From NCBI GenBank assembly GCA_021613375.1, contig CM038720.1:40732449-40796448 (forward strand): a stretch of 64,000 bases of DNA. The letters run 5' to 3'. Made by a program: the position numbers and the translations under genes. Below, piece after piece: positions 36,014 to 47,480 of this stretch (positions are counted from its first letter, which is position 1; every line of letters starts with the position of its first letter). The notes beneath the pieces are model-generated. The model saw only the letters and a program-made list of their open reading frames with translations. It made no database searches and was not told where the DNA came from. Origin of the DNA: Megaleporinus macrocephalus. Lineage: Eukaryota; Chordata; Actinopteri; Characiformes; Anostomidae.

Positions 36014-36723
36014 CATGGATATTCTTAGGAAAGCCATAAGGAACGATCACAAGGACGTGACAACCCAAATGAATTATTACTTAACATGCCAGCGCGCCAT
36101 AAATCCGTCTGCTCCACGTCTAGCTAATACAATACTGGCACTGGAACATGCTATAAACTTTCCGAAACTCAAAGGGTTGGGAAAGCTTTGGGATTTCAGC
36201 TGCACCATCCTGCTGTGCTATATGATATCAGACATCAAAGCCGGAGCACTCTTCCATTCGCCTGAGAACTTCTTTATGCTATGGCTGACACATCCTTGGC
36301 CCACTGCTGGAGCAGGAAGAGGCCTGGACAGCTGGTTAAGATGTTGTCGTGAAGTTAAGCGCTCTCAAACACGAAAAAAGGCAGCGAAGTGGCCCAGAAT
36401 AGCGTAACGGGGGGACAACAACTGATCCGAAACAGAATCCGACTTCAGTCGCGATTACATCCATTCGGTAATGATATCAGCGCTAACACCTGCTCCCACT
36501 CCCACTCGCTCTTCTGAACTGGCCACCACAGTGTTCTCATCACCGCAGGCGCTTTTCATCACCGGTTCAAGTGGGAGAGAGAGGGAGCGTGAGACGGGGG
36601 TGTCTCAGGGCCGAACAGTAAGCAGGCTTCTTCTCTGCGCTCACTCTCAGGAGGAGAACAGACGGCTCTTATTTATAGATGTAATCTAAACCTGCAAAAA
36701 ACACAACCACACATTCTACACAT
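36014..36723. other. No gene recognised; single-copy-looking DNA
   Basis: A 130-codon plus-strand frame (36015-36407) begins at the end of the poly-T run. I recognise no domain and the frame has no supporting context. The sequence is evenly composed and not repeated in the window. Confidence 0.4.
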
Positions 36724-37624
36724 ACACTGTACTGCCAAAAGTATTCACCCACCCTTCCACATCACTGAGTTCAGGTGTTCCAGTCACTTTCATGGCCACA
36801 GGTGTATAAAACCAGCTCCTAGTCCTGCAGACTGCTTCTACACACATTAATAAAGAGTGGGTCTCTCCCAGGAGCTCAGTGAACTCCAGCGTGGAGTGAT
36901 AGGACGTTCACCTGTGTAACAAGTCCAGTGGTGAAGTTTCCTCACTACTAAATATTCCACAGTGGACTGTCAGTGGTGTTCTAACAAAGTGGAAGTGATT
37001 GAGAACGACAGCAACTCAGACACCAAGTGGTAGAACATGTACAATGACAGAGCTGGTCAGCGGATGCTGAGGAGCATAGTGCACAGAGGTCACCAACTTT
37101 CTACAGAGTCCATCACTACAGACCTCCAAACTTCATGTGGCCTTCAGATCAGCTCAAGAACAGAGCGTAGAGAGCTTCATGGAATGGGTCTCCATGGCCG
37201 AGCAGCTGCATCCAAGCCTTACATCACCAAGAACAATGCAGAGCGTCAGATGCAGTGGAGTAAAGCACGCAGCCACTGGACTCTAGAGCAGTGGAGACAT
37301 GTTCTCTGGAGTGACCAATCACGCTTCTCTGTCTAGGAATCCGGTGGACGAGTCTGGGTTTGGCGGTTGCCAGGGGAACAGCACTTGTCTGACTGCATTG
37401 TGCCGAGTGTAAAGTTTGGTGGAGGGGGGATTATGGTGTAGAGTTGTTTTTCAGGAGGTGGGCTCGGACCCTCAGTTCCAATGAAAGGAACTCTTAATGC
37501 TTCAGCAGAACAAGATATTCTGGACAATTTCATGCTCCCAACTTTGTGGGGACAGTTTGGGGACGGCCCCTTCCTGTTCAAACATGACTGCCCACCAGTG
37601 CACAGAGCAGAAATACTGAGCACT
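36724..37624 (+). mobile_element. Tc1-like element, 3' part missing
   Basis: The left end acactgtactgccaaaagta is a recognisable fish Tc1 TIR, followed by the usual spacer and transposase. About 300-400 bp of the 3' end, including the last catalytic motif and right TIR, are absent. At about 37624 the sequence passes directly into the terminal part of a different Tc1 family. Confidence 0.85.
36857..37624 (+). pseudogene. Tc1-like transposase, truncated and mutated
   Basis: The initiator ATG appears changed to GTG at 36857. One readable frame, 37037-37336, gives the second half of the DNA-binding domain (LQTSCGLQISSRTERRELH) and the approach to the first catalytic residue (HWTLEQWRHVLWSDQSRFSV). 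In this copy the residue after Asp is Gln-like, then comes an in-frame stop. The downstream frame holds [13 protein letters not shown] sequence and [13 protein letters not shown] at about 37405-37440, where the next codon is TAG instead of the usual Trp. The region with HDCPPVHRAE (about 37585) corresponds to the second Asp motif. The third acidic motif is missing. Confidence 0.85.
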
Positions 37625-37735
37625 ATTTTTGTCTGATTTATTTATTTAGCTCTGTTTATCTACTATCTGATGAAGTTTTAGATCAGGTTTATACAGAAAT
37701 ATACAAAATTCTTAAATAAAAGTTTGTAATCTTGT
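37625..37735 (+). mobile_element. Terminal fragment of a second Tc1 family
   Basis: The words atttttgtctgatttattta, gatgaagttttagatcaggt and ttatacagaaatatacaaaa resemble the non-coding terminal part of the family seen at 2850-3938 (whose end reads atttttgtctagtttgttta). It is fused to the preceding element without a gap. Confidence 0.65.
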
Positions 37736-38317
37736 ATCCTGCGCCCAACAACGTACACCACATGCAAAAGTCTTGGGCGGAGCCAGTAATCATGCTCTAT
37801 GCCAGCACCTAATCACAACCCTAATGGTCTCCCAGTGGCCGCAGGGAGTTTCTGCCCAAAGAACTGAAGATGGACCCCCATTAATGAACTGAATAGGCTC
37901 ATTCACACTATCCACTGTGGGTGAACTGAGTCACAGTTACATTACTTTCAAAGAATCAGTTTCTTTAAACTTTTTAAAACTAGTTAAACTCAGAATCACC
38001 TGCTTTAGCTGCACTGTGTTTATATTGTTTATGGCTGGTGAGACATGTAGCTGGAGTTTCCATCTACCAGTCCAGACTGTGTCTACATATCAAGATCATA
38101 TAAACTGTAATTTTCTAGTCAGAACAACAATTTCAGTGTCTTTGATCATCGTTACGTTTTTAGATAAATTACCTGTAACATATCCTCTAATTACATCACA
38201 GTTATAAACATGCCATAACTCACAACTCAGAAATCCACTTATTCCAGTGTTTTTTCCACTTACAACCACTTTTCTAAGAGTTGGCAACTTTGAAGAAGGT
38301 TTAGCTTCAGTCTGAGG
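37736..38317. other. No gene seen
   Basis: AT-rich mixed sequence. No repeat or domain recognised. Confidence 0.45.
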
Positions 38318-39175
38318 AACCTGAGCTGATAGTTTATTAAGTGTGATCTGATCAATAAGTGTATATTCACCAGATCTGATTAGAACAGATGTAAATAATC
38401 AGACATACAATACAAAGTAACATGAATATGTTATTGTGAGAGAAGTAGATCAGATCTTGATCCAGTTTGAAGAACAAAGTTAGGTTCCAGATTTCTCCTG
38501 GACGCCCCAGACATTGTATGAATGTATTCAGTTCCTTCAGCAGCAAATCTTGATTTATCTTAATGAAGTACTGAGCAGTCAAAGCAGGTATTAGATGAGA
38601 ACTGATAATAATACTGGGTTGTTTAGGAGAAGCTTGGAAAGGGTTAAATAAACACACTGACATATGGAAAAGCTCTACTTACTCTATTAATACTGATTAA
38701 TATTTAATAATAAAGTGTAAAAGCACTATTTACTCTATTAATACTGATAAATATTTAATAATAAAGTGTAAAAGCTCTACTTACTCTATTAATACTGTTT
38801 AATATTTAATAATAAAGTGTAAAAGCTCTACTTACTCTATTAATACTGTTTAATATTTAATAATAAAGTGTAAAAGCTCTACTTACTCTATTAATACTGT
38901 TTAATATTTAATAATAAAGTGTAAAAGCTCTACTTACTCTATTAATACTGATAAATATTTAATAATAAAGTGTAAAAGCTCTACTTACTCTATTAATACT
39001 GTTTAATATTTAATAATAAAGTGTAAAAGCTCTACTTACTCTATTAATACTGATTAATATTTAATAATAAAGTGTAAAAGCTCTACTTACTCTATTAATA
39101 CTGATTAATATTTAATAATAAAGTGTAAAAGCTCTACTTACTCTATTAATACTGATTAATATGTAATAATAAAGT
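38318..39175 (-). mobile_element. Non-autonomous element with 51-bp array, inverted copy
   Basis: Reverse complement of 1-718, including the non-repetitive part with gttgtttaggagaagcttgg and the 51-bp array. The non-array portion differs from copy 1 by only a handful of bases. This copy carries about 10 array units. It shows that the minisatellite is a constant part of the mobile unit, with a variable unit count. Confidence 0.78.
38675..39175. repeat. 51-bp minisatellite, about 10 units
   Basis: The unit is tactctattaatactgat followed by taatatttaataataaagtg and taaaagctct. It is the inverse of the array at 1-355. Variants gattaat, gataaat and gtttaat are scattered through it. Confidence 0.93.
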
Positions 39176-40134
39176 GTTTAATGAGTAAATAAAAGAATAA
39201 ATAGATTTTTAAATATAATAATGTCCCCAAAGTCCCTAAAACGTTTTTACCATGCTGTATATGATTGAAAAAAATCTTAAGCCCAAGAAACGAATCAAAA
39301 TAAACAAAAAACAATGAATTAGAGTTGAACAAAAGCCACGCACATGCTGTTAGTAAGACGTGGTGTGTAGCTAACAATGCCGGACAGGCCTCTTAGACAA
39401 GGTTACAAAAGGTCGTCGCTGTCTTTCCAGGAAATCAGAAAAACAGGAGAGTAACAGATAACCTGGAAAACGTCCGCATGGGAGCAGAGCCAACACGTCA
39501 GAGGTCAACAGCAGACCGATGAATCCACATGTTCACTCCATCCTCCTCCCTCGCCAGCAGGAGCCGCAGGGCTGGGGTGGGGGTGGGGGGTGGAGAAGGC
39601 CTAGTGCAGCGAGAGCCTCTTAAACAAACACAATTAGTGCCGTCATACATTAAACCGCCGAGGCTTCTTAAAACACTCCCAGGAGGGGCGTCTGACTGCC
39701 TCTCCTCTACAGCCGAGCACGGCGATCAATATTCAATGAAATGGCTTGCAATCATTAAATCATGTGAGTGCTGGAGGTATCCGAGGCTGTCGGGCTTTCC
39801 AAGCTGAGCTGATATGAAATATTTATCGACTGACACACTGACCTTTTTGCAACTGCTGGCTGGTCCAGTGCAACATGTAGGCTTCTGTTTGAGCGTATCT
39901 GGGACCCCTTTAATTAGGACCGGACCCTGAGGGTTTAAGCATGTTGAATGCTGGTCTGAAGGCATTAAGAACTGGAAAAGTGCACGGAAGGAAAGGCAGG
40001 ATGGTTACGCAGCGTGAACAGTTGGAGAGGAGGAGCGAAGGATAAACAAGTGACAAACAGAGGAGTACGGGTGGGCATGTCTGTGGATTAGAGATTGGGG
40101 GTCTGTCCTGAGTGGGTACATGCAGTATACGGGG

Positions 40135-40138
<4 letters not shown>
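39176..40138. other. No gene; candidate conserved non-coding island
   Basis: The stretch 39600-39930 is evenly composed and non-repetitive, and contains homeodomain-like TAAT/ATTA words (caattagtgcc, caatcattaaatcatg, tttaattagg) and atttatcgac. This is the look of vertebrate conserved non-coding elements. No reading frame with a recognisable domain. The regulatory role is an inference only. Confidence 0.4.

Positions 40139-40187
<49 letters not shown>
40139..40187. repeat. (TA)n microsatellite
   Basis: About 24 TA dinucleotides, directly abutting a truncated Tc1-type element. Confidence 0.96.
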
Positions 40188-40190
<3 letters not shown>

Positions 40191-40597
40191 TTTTAAAGAA
40201 TATAAATGTTTGTATTAAAGTCTATTTTTGTATAGAGGCTTATTTTACATATAGTCTATTATCAGTAATTCTCAGTCCTCTGTCTAAATCTCCTGGTACG
40301 ACCACCAATCCAAGTTAAGGATGTTATTGGACTAATTGGTTGTTAGGACACTCTTGCTCAATTGTGATCACAGCTGAAAAACATTCTACTAATAAGTGAG
40401 TATAAAAGGGAACAACATTCTAGGTTAGTTTAGTATCTGAAGATCAGCAGTTGATGGCTTGCTGACCGACTCACAATGACCAGAAAGAAACAACTTTCTT
40501 TAGAGACCCGTCAGTCCATTGTTGTGTTAAGGAAGAAGATACTCCATTAAAACAAGAACATTTCACTGTGATCCCAAACTTTTGAGCAGTAGTGTAT
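40188..40597 (+). mobile_element. Non-autonomous Tc1-type element, copy 2, left end missing
   Basis: From gatttttaaagaata onward it matches 18449-18857 almost base for base, including the vestigial transposase start MTRKKQLSLETRQSIVVL and the same internal deletion. The left TIR and about 95 bp are replaced by the TA microsatellite. The right end reads aaacttttgagcagtagtg. Confidence 0.82.
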
Positions 40598-40639
40598 ATG
40601 TATGTATTTTATTTTATTACATCACTTGAACATTACAGC

Positions 40640-40800
40640 TGCTGTTTACATTGTATGCAAATTTAGTGATGAACGGACCAATAGAAGTGCTCCAATATAG
40701 CTTGCAAACAATTCTGGTTCCATTGACTTACATTGAAAGTGAAGACAGTTTTCGGCCTCTCCTGTAAAGTTGCTATTTTGGAGATACATTTTTTTTAACT
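40640..40800. repeat. Dispersed repeat family C
   Basis: The words cagctgctgtttacattgta, ggaccaatagaagtgctcca, ttgacttacattgaaagtga and cggcctctcctgtaaagttg. Shorter relatives lie at 4474-4570, 17283-17350, 61240-61345 and perhaps 61600-61740. Non-coding. Class unknown. Confidence 0.6.
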
Positions 40801-41765
40801 TGGTTATGTTCTCAAGGATCAGTTCCATCTCCGTGCTCGTCTCTCTCCCACCACTGACGCACCATGATTAACGAATGGCTCTCCTTTTAGGCCCTTTGTC
40901 ATTATCAGATTACCGCCCAGCTATCAAAGCCTTGGCGTATTAATCAATTCTGATTCATCCTGAAATCCGATTGCAGGGGTGGGACTTGAAAGCCATTCGG
41001 AGCGCATATCCGCCCTCCATAACCACCGTGAACATCTACAGCTGAAATAATCACACCCCTAACCACCATCTGCACAAAGACCCCCGCTCCTCTCTTCTCC
41101 AGAAAGAGAAACTGATTTCCTGCTGGATCTACACAATACGGCCTTGTCAGAGGAGATGAGACGTCCCGGGGTGTTCCACTGCTCCTGGATCAGAGGCTGC
41201 TCTCCCAGGCTGCGTTAGACGAGGGCTGTGGTTTGAAACTCTGCTCACTGATCTATACTTGAGATCGAGAAAAAAAAAAAGGCTTGTCAATTTGCCATGG
41301 AGATGTGGTCGAGGAGGATGGGGGCTGAGGGGGAAGAGAGAGAGAGAAGGAGAGAAGGAGAAGGAGAGGGAGTCCCTCATCAGAATCAAGCAGAGTGATA
41401 TAATTACAGTGCGTGAGCATGCTGACATCTAAAGGGCAGAAAATTGTAAATGGGAAGACGTCTGAGGTCGGGGACGTTCTGAAGGAGAGGAGGATTTAAG
41501 TAGAACAACATGATCCCGCAGTAGGAGAGATGGAGGCATATATCAGAACCGTAATGAACGTAAAGCTAATTTACTGTGTGCTTAAACCAACAGCTTGGTG
41601 ACACATGGACAGAACACTGTCTGGCCTATTCCAGCAGTAAGAGCTATTCTGGAGAACAAATGAGCCTGTACTGGTGACGGATGGTCATAATACTGGACGG
41701 GAGAGCTAGAAAAACATTAACGCCTCTCAATAGCTCACACTGTAGCATCAGATTTGAGAACATCC
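40801..41765. other. No gene; candidate conserved non-coding island
   Basis: The stretch 40860-41060 is evenly composed and has several TAAT-type words (atgattaacgaatgg, attaatcaattctgattcat). A purine run with gagaaggagaagg lies at 41335-41370. No coding evidence. Confidence 0.4.
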
Positions 41766-43490
41766 GCTTAAGCACAAGATCTGAATTTCTGATCTGCAGT
41801 TATTAAAAAAAGTTGCTGAAGTGAGAAAACCTGTTTTCTAATAAGAGATAAAATGAAAACTACTAATGCCATATTAATAAAACAACTGGAAAGTATAATA
41901 TAATGTATAATGGAAAGTATAATATGATAATCTGGAAAATCTGTTGTGTGGGAAAATAAGAGATAACATAAAAACTACAAATGCAATTCTAAAAAAAACT
42001 TGCTCTAGTTGGAAAATCTGTTTTCTAATAAGATTGAAGATAAAAATTACAAATGCAATTATAAAAAAGTTGCTGAAGGAGGAATATTAGTTTTCTGATA
42101 AAAACTACAAATGTAATTATATAAAAATGTGTTGCTGTTGTGGGAAAATATGTTTTTTTGGTAAAACATAAGATAAAAACTACAAATGTAATTATATAAA
42201 AATGTGTTGCTGTTGTGGGAAAATGTTTTTTTGGTAAGACATAAGATAAAAACTACAAATGCAGTAATGTAAAATTGTGTTGCTGAAGTGGGAACGTATG
42301 TTTTATAATGAGATCAAATAAAAAACTACAAATGTAATTATATAAAAATGTTGCTAAAGTGGAAACATATGTTTTCTGATAAGAGATAACAAAAGCTACC
42401 AATGTTATTATGAAAATGTGTTACTACAGTGGAAATATTAGTTTTCAGATAAGAAATAAAATAAAAAAATACAAAAGCAATTATATAAAAATGTTGCTGA
42501 ATTTGGAAGACGTATTTCTGGATAAGAAATAAGATAAAAACCATGAAGGCAATTATGATACAAAATTGCTGTAGTGGGAAAACCTGTTTTCTTATATGAG
42601 ATAACATAAAAATTACAAATGTTATTGTAAAAAAAATTGTTATTGTAAAAAAAATATTTTTTTTTTCTAAATATAAGATAAAATTTTCAAAATAAATACA
42701 AAAAAATCTGTTTTCTGATAAGAGATGAGATAAAAACTACAACTGCAGATATGAAACAAGTTTATATAGTGGAATAATCTGTTTCTGCACTGATCTTTGG
42801 GAAACGACTCTTAAGCTGAATCTAGCAAGTGAGACTGTTTTCTATATTCTACTAGCTGATCACTTAATGGTGATGCAAACAGATCAACTACAGTCTGTTA
42901 GTCAGCTTGATATGGAGCGGTAACAGTCCTACAACAAAAACAGACCCACATAAAACCAACATTTCTTATTTACTAGAACTTATACTTTAATAACATCACA
43001 GTGTGCGGGGCCGGTTCCTATCAAACTGTTGAAAGAAAATGTACAGGAGTGTTTACATATAGATTTTCAAATATCCAGTAAAAACTGAACAAAATAATAC
43101 AAAATAGCTTTAGTGGGAAAATCATTTTTCTTATAAAAGATAAGATACAAACTACGAATGCTACTATAAAAATGTTGTTGAATTGGGAAAATCAGTTTTC
43201 CAACAAGAGATCAGATACAAACTACAAATGCAATAAAAAATGTTGGTTAAAAAAGTGGGAAAAAAATATTTTTTGACAAGAAATAAGATAAAAAGTATAA
43301 ATGCAACTATAAAAAGGTTGCTAAAGTGGGACAAATCTGTTAAAAACTACAAATGCAATTAGGAAAAATGGTGCTTCAATGTGAAAAAAAATATTTTTGC
43401 CTTATTTTGAAATAAGATAAAAATTATAAATGCAACTATAAAAAAAGGTTGCTAAAATGGGATAAATCTGTTTTCTGATAAGATAAAAAC
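41766..43490. repeat. Degenerate AT-rich tandem array, unit about 75-90 bp
   Basis: The motif order gataaaaactacaaatgcaa, ttataaaaa, gttgct, gaagtgggaaaa and tctgttttctgataagaga recurs about 20 times with many indels. It is interrupted at 42765-43080 by non-array sequence. The high divergence between units indicates an old array. Confidence 0.85.
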
Positions 43491-44329
43491 TCCTTCAGAC
43501 TCCTTTCTTTACTCTGGTAGGGCTGGTCGATGGCAAGCTTAGGGTACAACTACAGACAGCAGTATATCACACAGTGCCTGAAATGGCAGAAACAATTGTG
43601 TTTAAAATTCCTTTATATCACTTTCTTTCATGTTTATAAAGTAACTATGAATTTAACTGCATTTTAATGTGTCTGAATGAAACAAGAGTATTTCCAATAG
43701 AGAGTCCCATTAAGAACTGAAAGAAGGATTCCATATGGAAGTCGGAGTCAGTAGCCCAGTAAGAAATGTTAAGTGTGCCACAAAGTGGAACACCAACCCA
43801 ACCCTGCTCTGTAATTACGGCGGAGGCTCAAAGCGCTCTCGCTGGGCTCCAGCGTCACCTATATACAAATATGTCTGTAAGAAATTACATGTGGAGAGAG
43901 AGAGAGTGATATGGGCTGAAAGAGAAAAGAGAAAACAGCATGTTTGGGATGGTGGGACCGTTTATAGACTGAGTGGATAAGAAATAAGAGTGATCCACAG
44001 CTTTGGCCCCGCTCGTGTTGCTGTAGGGGTCAGTACTGGTGCCTTTAGCTTCGTGTGACTCGGAAGTGCCTGTACTGTGTAATTCTCTCTGAACTAAATA
44101 AACATGGCATGTATCGGGGGAGCAAAGCTGCGAAGGCTGTGGCTGCTTTGTGGGGCCCGAAGGCCTTTTCTGGTCACCCGTCCTGCGTCAGCAGCTTCGG
44201 TCACCACTGGAGATTTGACTCTGAGCCATCACACTGGTGACACGATGACTGTGCACAATCAGTTTTTAAAAAAATGACCTCTAAAACCTGATCAATTACT
44301 TGACAACTCAAGCTACCAGAGACCAAATT
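43491..44329. other. No gene recognised
   Basis: Mixed sequence with small open frames (43735-43980 and 44055-44240) that lack known domains. Confidence 0.4.
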
Positions 44330-45022
44330 ATTATAAATGCTTCAAAGTTCTGGCCACAATATAGTTGAGCCTTCTCCACTCATGGCAAAACCAGTGAACT
44401 CCAGTTAACTGTTGCAAGCGTTCCCATTAATATTTCAACCGGTTCATGTTTATAACATCTTTGGTTTGAGTCAGAGTCCGATCCTGAAAGTCAGGTAGAA
44501 CAAGTTAGTAGACCCGATCATCCTTCGCAAGCTAGACTGGAGCAGAACAGTTTAGGTAGCTGAGAAAAGTGGACTTTGCCGATGTTAGCAGAAACATAAC
44601 AGAGTCAAATTGTCAAGGACTTGTACTTCAAATGATAAAACTCGAGCAGTAGCAGTAAGAAAGGACCGCAGTCTGGAAACAAATCTACTCAGATACAGTA
44701 AGTTACTCATTTCTCCTTGCGTCTGTGCTGCTCTGTGATTGGCCACATCTATGACTTTTAAGATTGGCTTCCCAGATCCAGTCGAAGCCCAGTTTGAACA
44801 GGTTTTGAAGTGAGGCACCATGAGAATCTGGTTTCTTTTCAACTCCAGAAATATTATAAATGAGAAGCACTAAGAGGGAGGTACTCTAGGAAAGCTCAAC
44901 TTGCCCAAGGTAAACCCCACCCTTCAGTAAAACAAACCAATTGGCTGGCTGGTAAGGTAGTAAATGGGGAAACCCTCCTCTGTGGTGCACAGTAGCCAGA
45001 ACATCCAGAAAAGAATTTGGTG
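44330..45022. repeat. Duplicated block, copy 1
   Basis: Matches 48855-49491 in the same orientation, from ttctggccacaatatag to catccagaaaagaatttggt. Identity is high but not complete. Copy 2 lacks about 30 bases around gctctgtgattggccacatc. The blocks flank the L2-like LINE and the sequence around it. Confidence 0.85.
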
Positions 45023-45035
45023 GACCATCCAGCTG

Positions 45036-47217
45036 GTCCCACAAGTCAAGTCAAGTCAAGTCAAGTGGGTTTTTATTGTCATTTCAACTACATACAGAGT
45101 ACACAGTGAAACGAAACAACGTTCCTCCAGGACCATGGTGCAACATAGACAGTGCATACAGACACAAGTGCAACACAAACAAACAAGTGCGGACAGACAA
45201 CACAACACAACACAACACAACACAACACAGTACAGACAGAGAATAATAAATAATTGCTGGTTGTGTGCAAATTGTGCAATGTGTAATAAATAGAGTCCAG
45301 TGAGGTAGTAGAGTTATTAGTGCAATGCTTTGTGCAAAAATGCTTCCCTTTTTTTATCTGGGGTAAATGGTTGGAGAGAGATATCAGTTCAGACGTTGAG
45401 TTGTGTTGAGAAGTCTGAAGTCTTGGGGGAAGAAGCTGTTGCAGAGTCTGGTCGTGTTGGACCGGACGCTGCGGTACCTTCTTCCTGATGGCAGGAGGGA
45501 GAACAGTCTGTGTGAAGGGTGGGTGGGGTCATCCACAATGCTGGTTGCTTTGCGGATGCAGCGGGTGGTGTAAATGTCCAAGACGGAGGGGAGAGAGACT
45601 CCGATGATTCTCTCAGCTGTCCTCACAATGCGTTGGAGGGACTTGCGGTCAGAGGCTGTGCAGGTCCCAAACCAAGCAGTGATGCAGCTGCTTAGGATGC
45701 TCTCTATGGTTCCCCTATAGAAGAGGGTGAGGATGGGTGGAGGGAGACGGGCCTTTCTCAGCTTCCGGAGGAAGTAGAGACGCTGCTGGGCTTTCTTGGC
45801 TGTAGAGCTGGTGTTCAGGGACCAGGTGAGGTTCTCCGCTAGGTGGACACCAAGGAACTTGGTGCTCTTAACGATCTCCACAGAGGAGCCGTTGATGTTA
45901 AGCGGAGAGTGGTCCGGTCTTGATTTCCTGAAGTCAACAACCATTTCCTTGGTCTTCTCTACATTCCAGTGAAGGTTGTTGACTGTACACCAGTCTGTCA
46001 GCTGCTGTACCTCCTCCCTGTATGCTGACTCGTCGCCTTTGCTGATGAGACCCAGCACAGTTGTATCATCGGCGAACTTTATGATGCTGTTAGAACTGTG
46101 TTTCGCAACACAGTCATGAGTCAGCAGGGTGAACAACAGAGGACTCAGTACACTGCCCTGGGGTGCCCCAGTGTTCATGGTGATGGTGCTGGAGCTGCTG
46201 TTCCCGAACCGGACTAACTGGGGCCTCCCTGTCAGATAGTCCAGGATCCAGTTGCACAGGGGGGTGTTGAGGCCCGGCAGGCTTAACTTCCTGGTGAGAT
46301 TCTGTGGGATGATGGTGTTGAATGCTGAACTGAAGTCTATGAACAGCATTCTGACGTAGGTGTCCTTCTTCTCCAGGTGGGTAAGGGAGAGATGAAGGGT
46401 GGTGGTGATGGCATCGTCCGTGGAGTGGTTGGGACGATATGCAAATTGCAAGGGGTCCAATGAAGAGGGCAGTTGGGTTTTGATGTTCCTCATGACTAGC
46501 CTCTCGAAGCACTTCATGATGATGGGCGTGAGAGCTACGGGACGGTAGTCATTGAGGACACCGTGGACTTCTTCGGCACGGGGATGATGGTGGTGGTCTT
46601 GAGGCACGTTGGGACAGTGGAGCTGCGCAGGGAGACGTTGAAGATGTCCGTGAGAACATCTGTCAACTGGTCTGCACACTCTCTGAGCACTCTGCCAGGG
46701 ATGTTGTCTGGTCCTGCAGCTTTCCGTGGGTTGACTCTGCGCAGAGTTTTCCTCACGTCCACTGCAGTCAGGCACAGCGCCTGCTCGTCTGGCTTGGGTG
46801 TGATCTTGCTCACCAACGTGTTGTTCTGTGCCTCAAACCGTGCATAAAAGTCGTTTAGGGCATCGGGGAGGAAGGCATCACTGTCACAGGACGGTGGCAT
46901 TGTCCTGTAGTGTGTGATTTCCTGGATGCCCTGCCACATGCGCCGCGTGTCACCCGTGTCCTGGAAGTGGTTGTGGATCCTCTGGGCGTGAGCGCGCTTT
47001 GCCTCTCGGATGGCTCGTGACAATTTGGCTCTTGCTTTCCTTAGGGCCGCCTTGTCACCCACTCTGAAGGCCGAGTCGCCGGTCCTCAGTAGCGCACGCA
47101 CCTCAGGAGTCATCCACGGCTTCTGGTTTGGGCATATGGTGATGGTCTTGGAGACAGTGACATCATCAATACACTTGCTGATGTAGCCAGTGACTGATGC
47201 TGTGTACTCCTCCACAG
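45036..47217 (-). mobile_element. L2-like non-LTR retrotransposon, 5'-truncated
   Basis: A 2.2-kb element in reverse orientation. Its 3' end is at the left, where a short (ACTTG)n tail (45046-45065, read as caagt on the plus strand) takes the place of poly-A. This short repeated tail is typical of L2/CR1-group LINEs. The 3' UTR includes a (gtgtt)n-type run at 45200-45228. The endonuclease and 5' UTR are missing, consistent with incomplete reverse transcription. Right of 47217 lies unrelated DNA-transposon debris. Confidence 0.85.
45384..47215 (-). pseudogene. L2/CR1-group reverse transcriptase, one frameshift
   Basis: Two long frames on the minus strand join at about 46550. The upstream one (47215-46560) holds the linker before the polymerase ([41 protein letters not shown]). 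The downstream one (46555-45384) holds the polymerase. Fingers are at [10 protein letters not shown], the first Asp is in [11 protein letters not shown], the template grip is [13 protein letters not shown], the catalytic pair is FADDTT at about 46063-46080, and the thumb is [15 protein letters not shown]. The C-terminus ends [13 protein letters not shown]...[19 protein letters not shown] single indel near 46550 separates them. The enzyme copies its own RNA at a nicked target, but without the endonuclease this copy is dead. Few other lesions means it is young. Confidence 0.92.
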
Positions 47218-47480
47218 ATGCTCAACTGGGTTCAAGTCTGTGGAATTAGGGTAGTACTTAGAAGTCTTGGTCAGCTCTTTCAACCAATGCAGGACATTTC
47301 TAGTCATGTGTCTCATCGTCTTGCTGGAAGATTTCATCCACCCCAGAGAAGACAGCATGTATGGTGTACGTGATCTGCAAGAATGGATTCAGACCCGAAT
47401 CAGTTAAAAGTGTCTTCCACATGGATGAGTGGGTCCAGAGAATGACACCAAAACATTCCCCAGACCGTAACGCTGCCACC
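47218..47480 (-). pseudogene. DNA-transposon transposase fragment
   Basis: The words ctcaactgggttcaagtctg, tctcatcgtcttgctggaag, ctgcaagaatggattcagac and gtcttccacatggatgagtg belong to a stereotyped teleost DNA-transposon transposase read on the minus strand. The fragment ends near gctgccaccggcg. I think it is Tc1/mariner-like but cannot confirm the family. Confidence 0.45.

Noticed and set aside
45036..47217. Retroviral or LTR-element origin for the reverse transcriptase
   Set aside because: The linker before the polymerase, the motif order and the short repeated 3' tail fit a non-LTR LINE. No protease, RNase H, integrase or LTR was seen.
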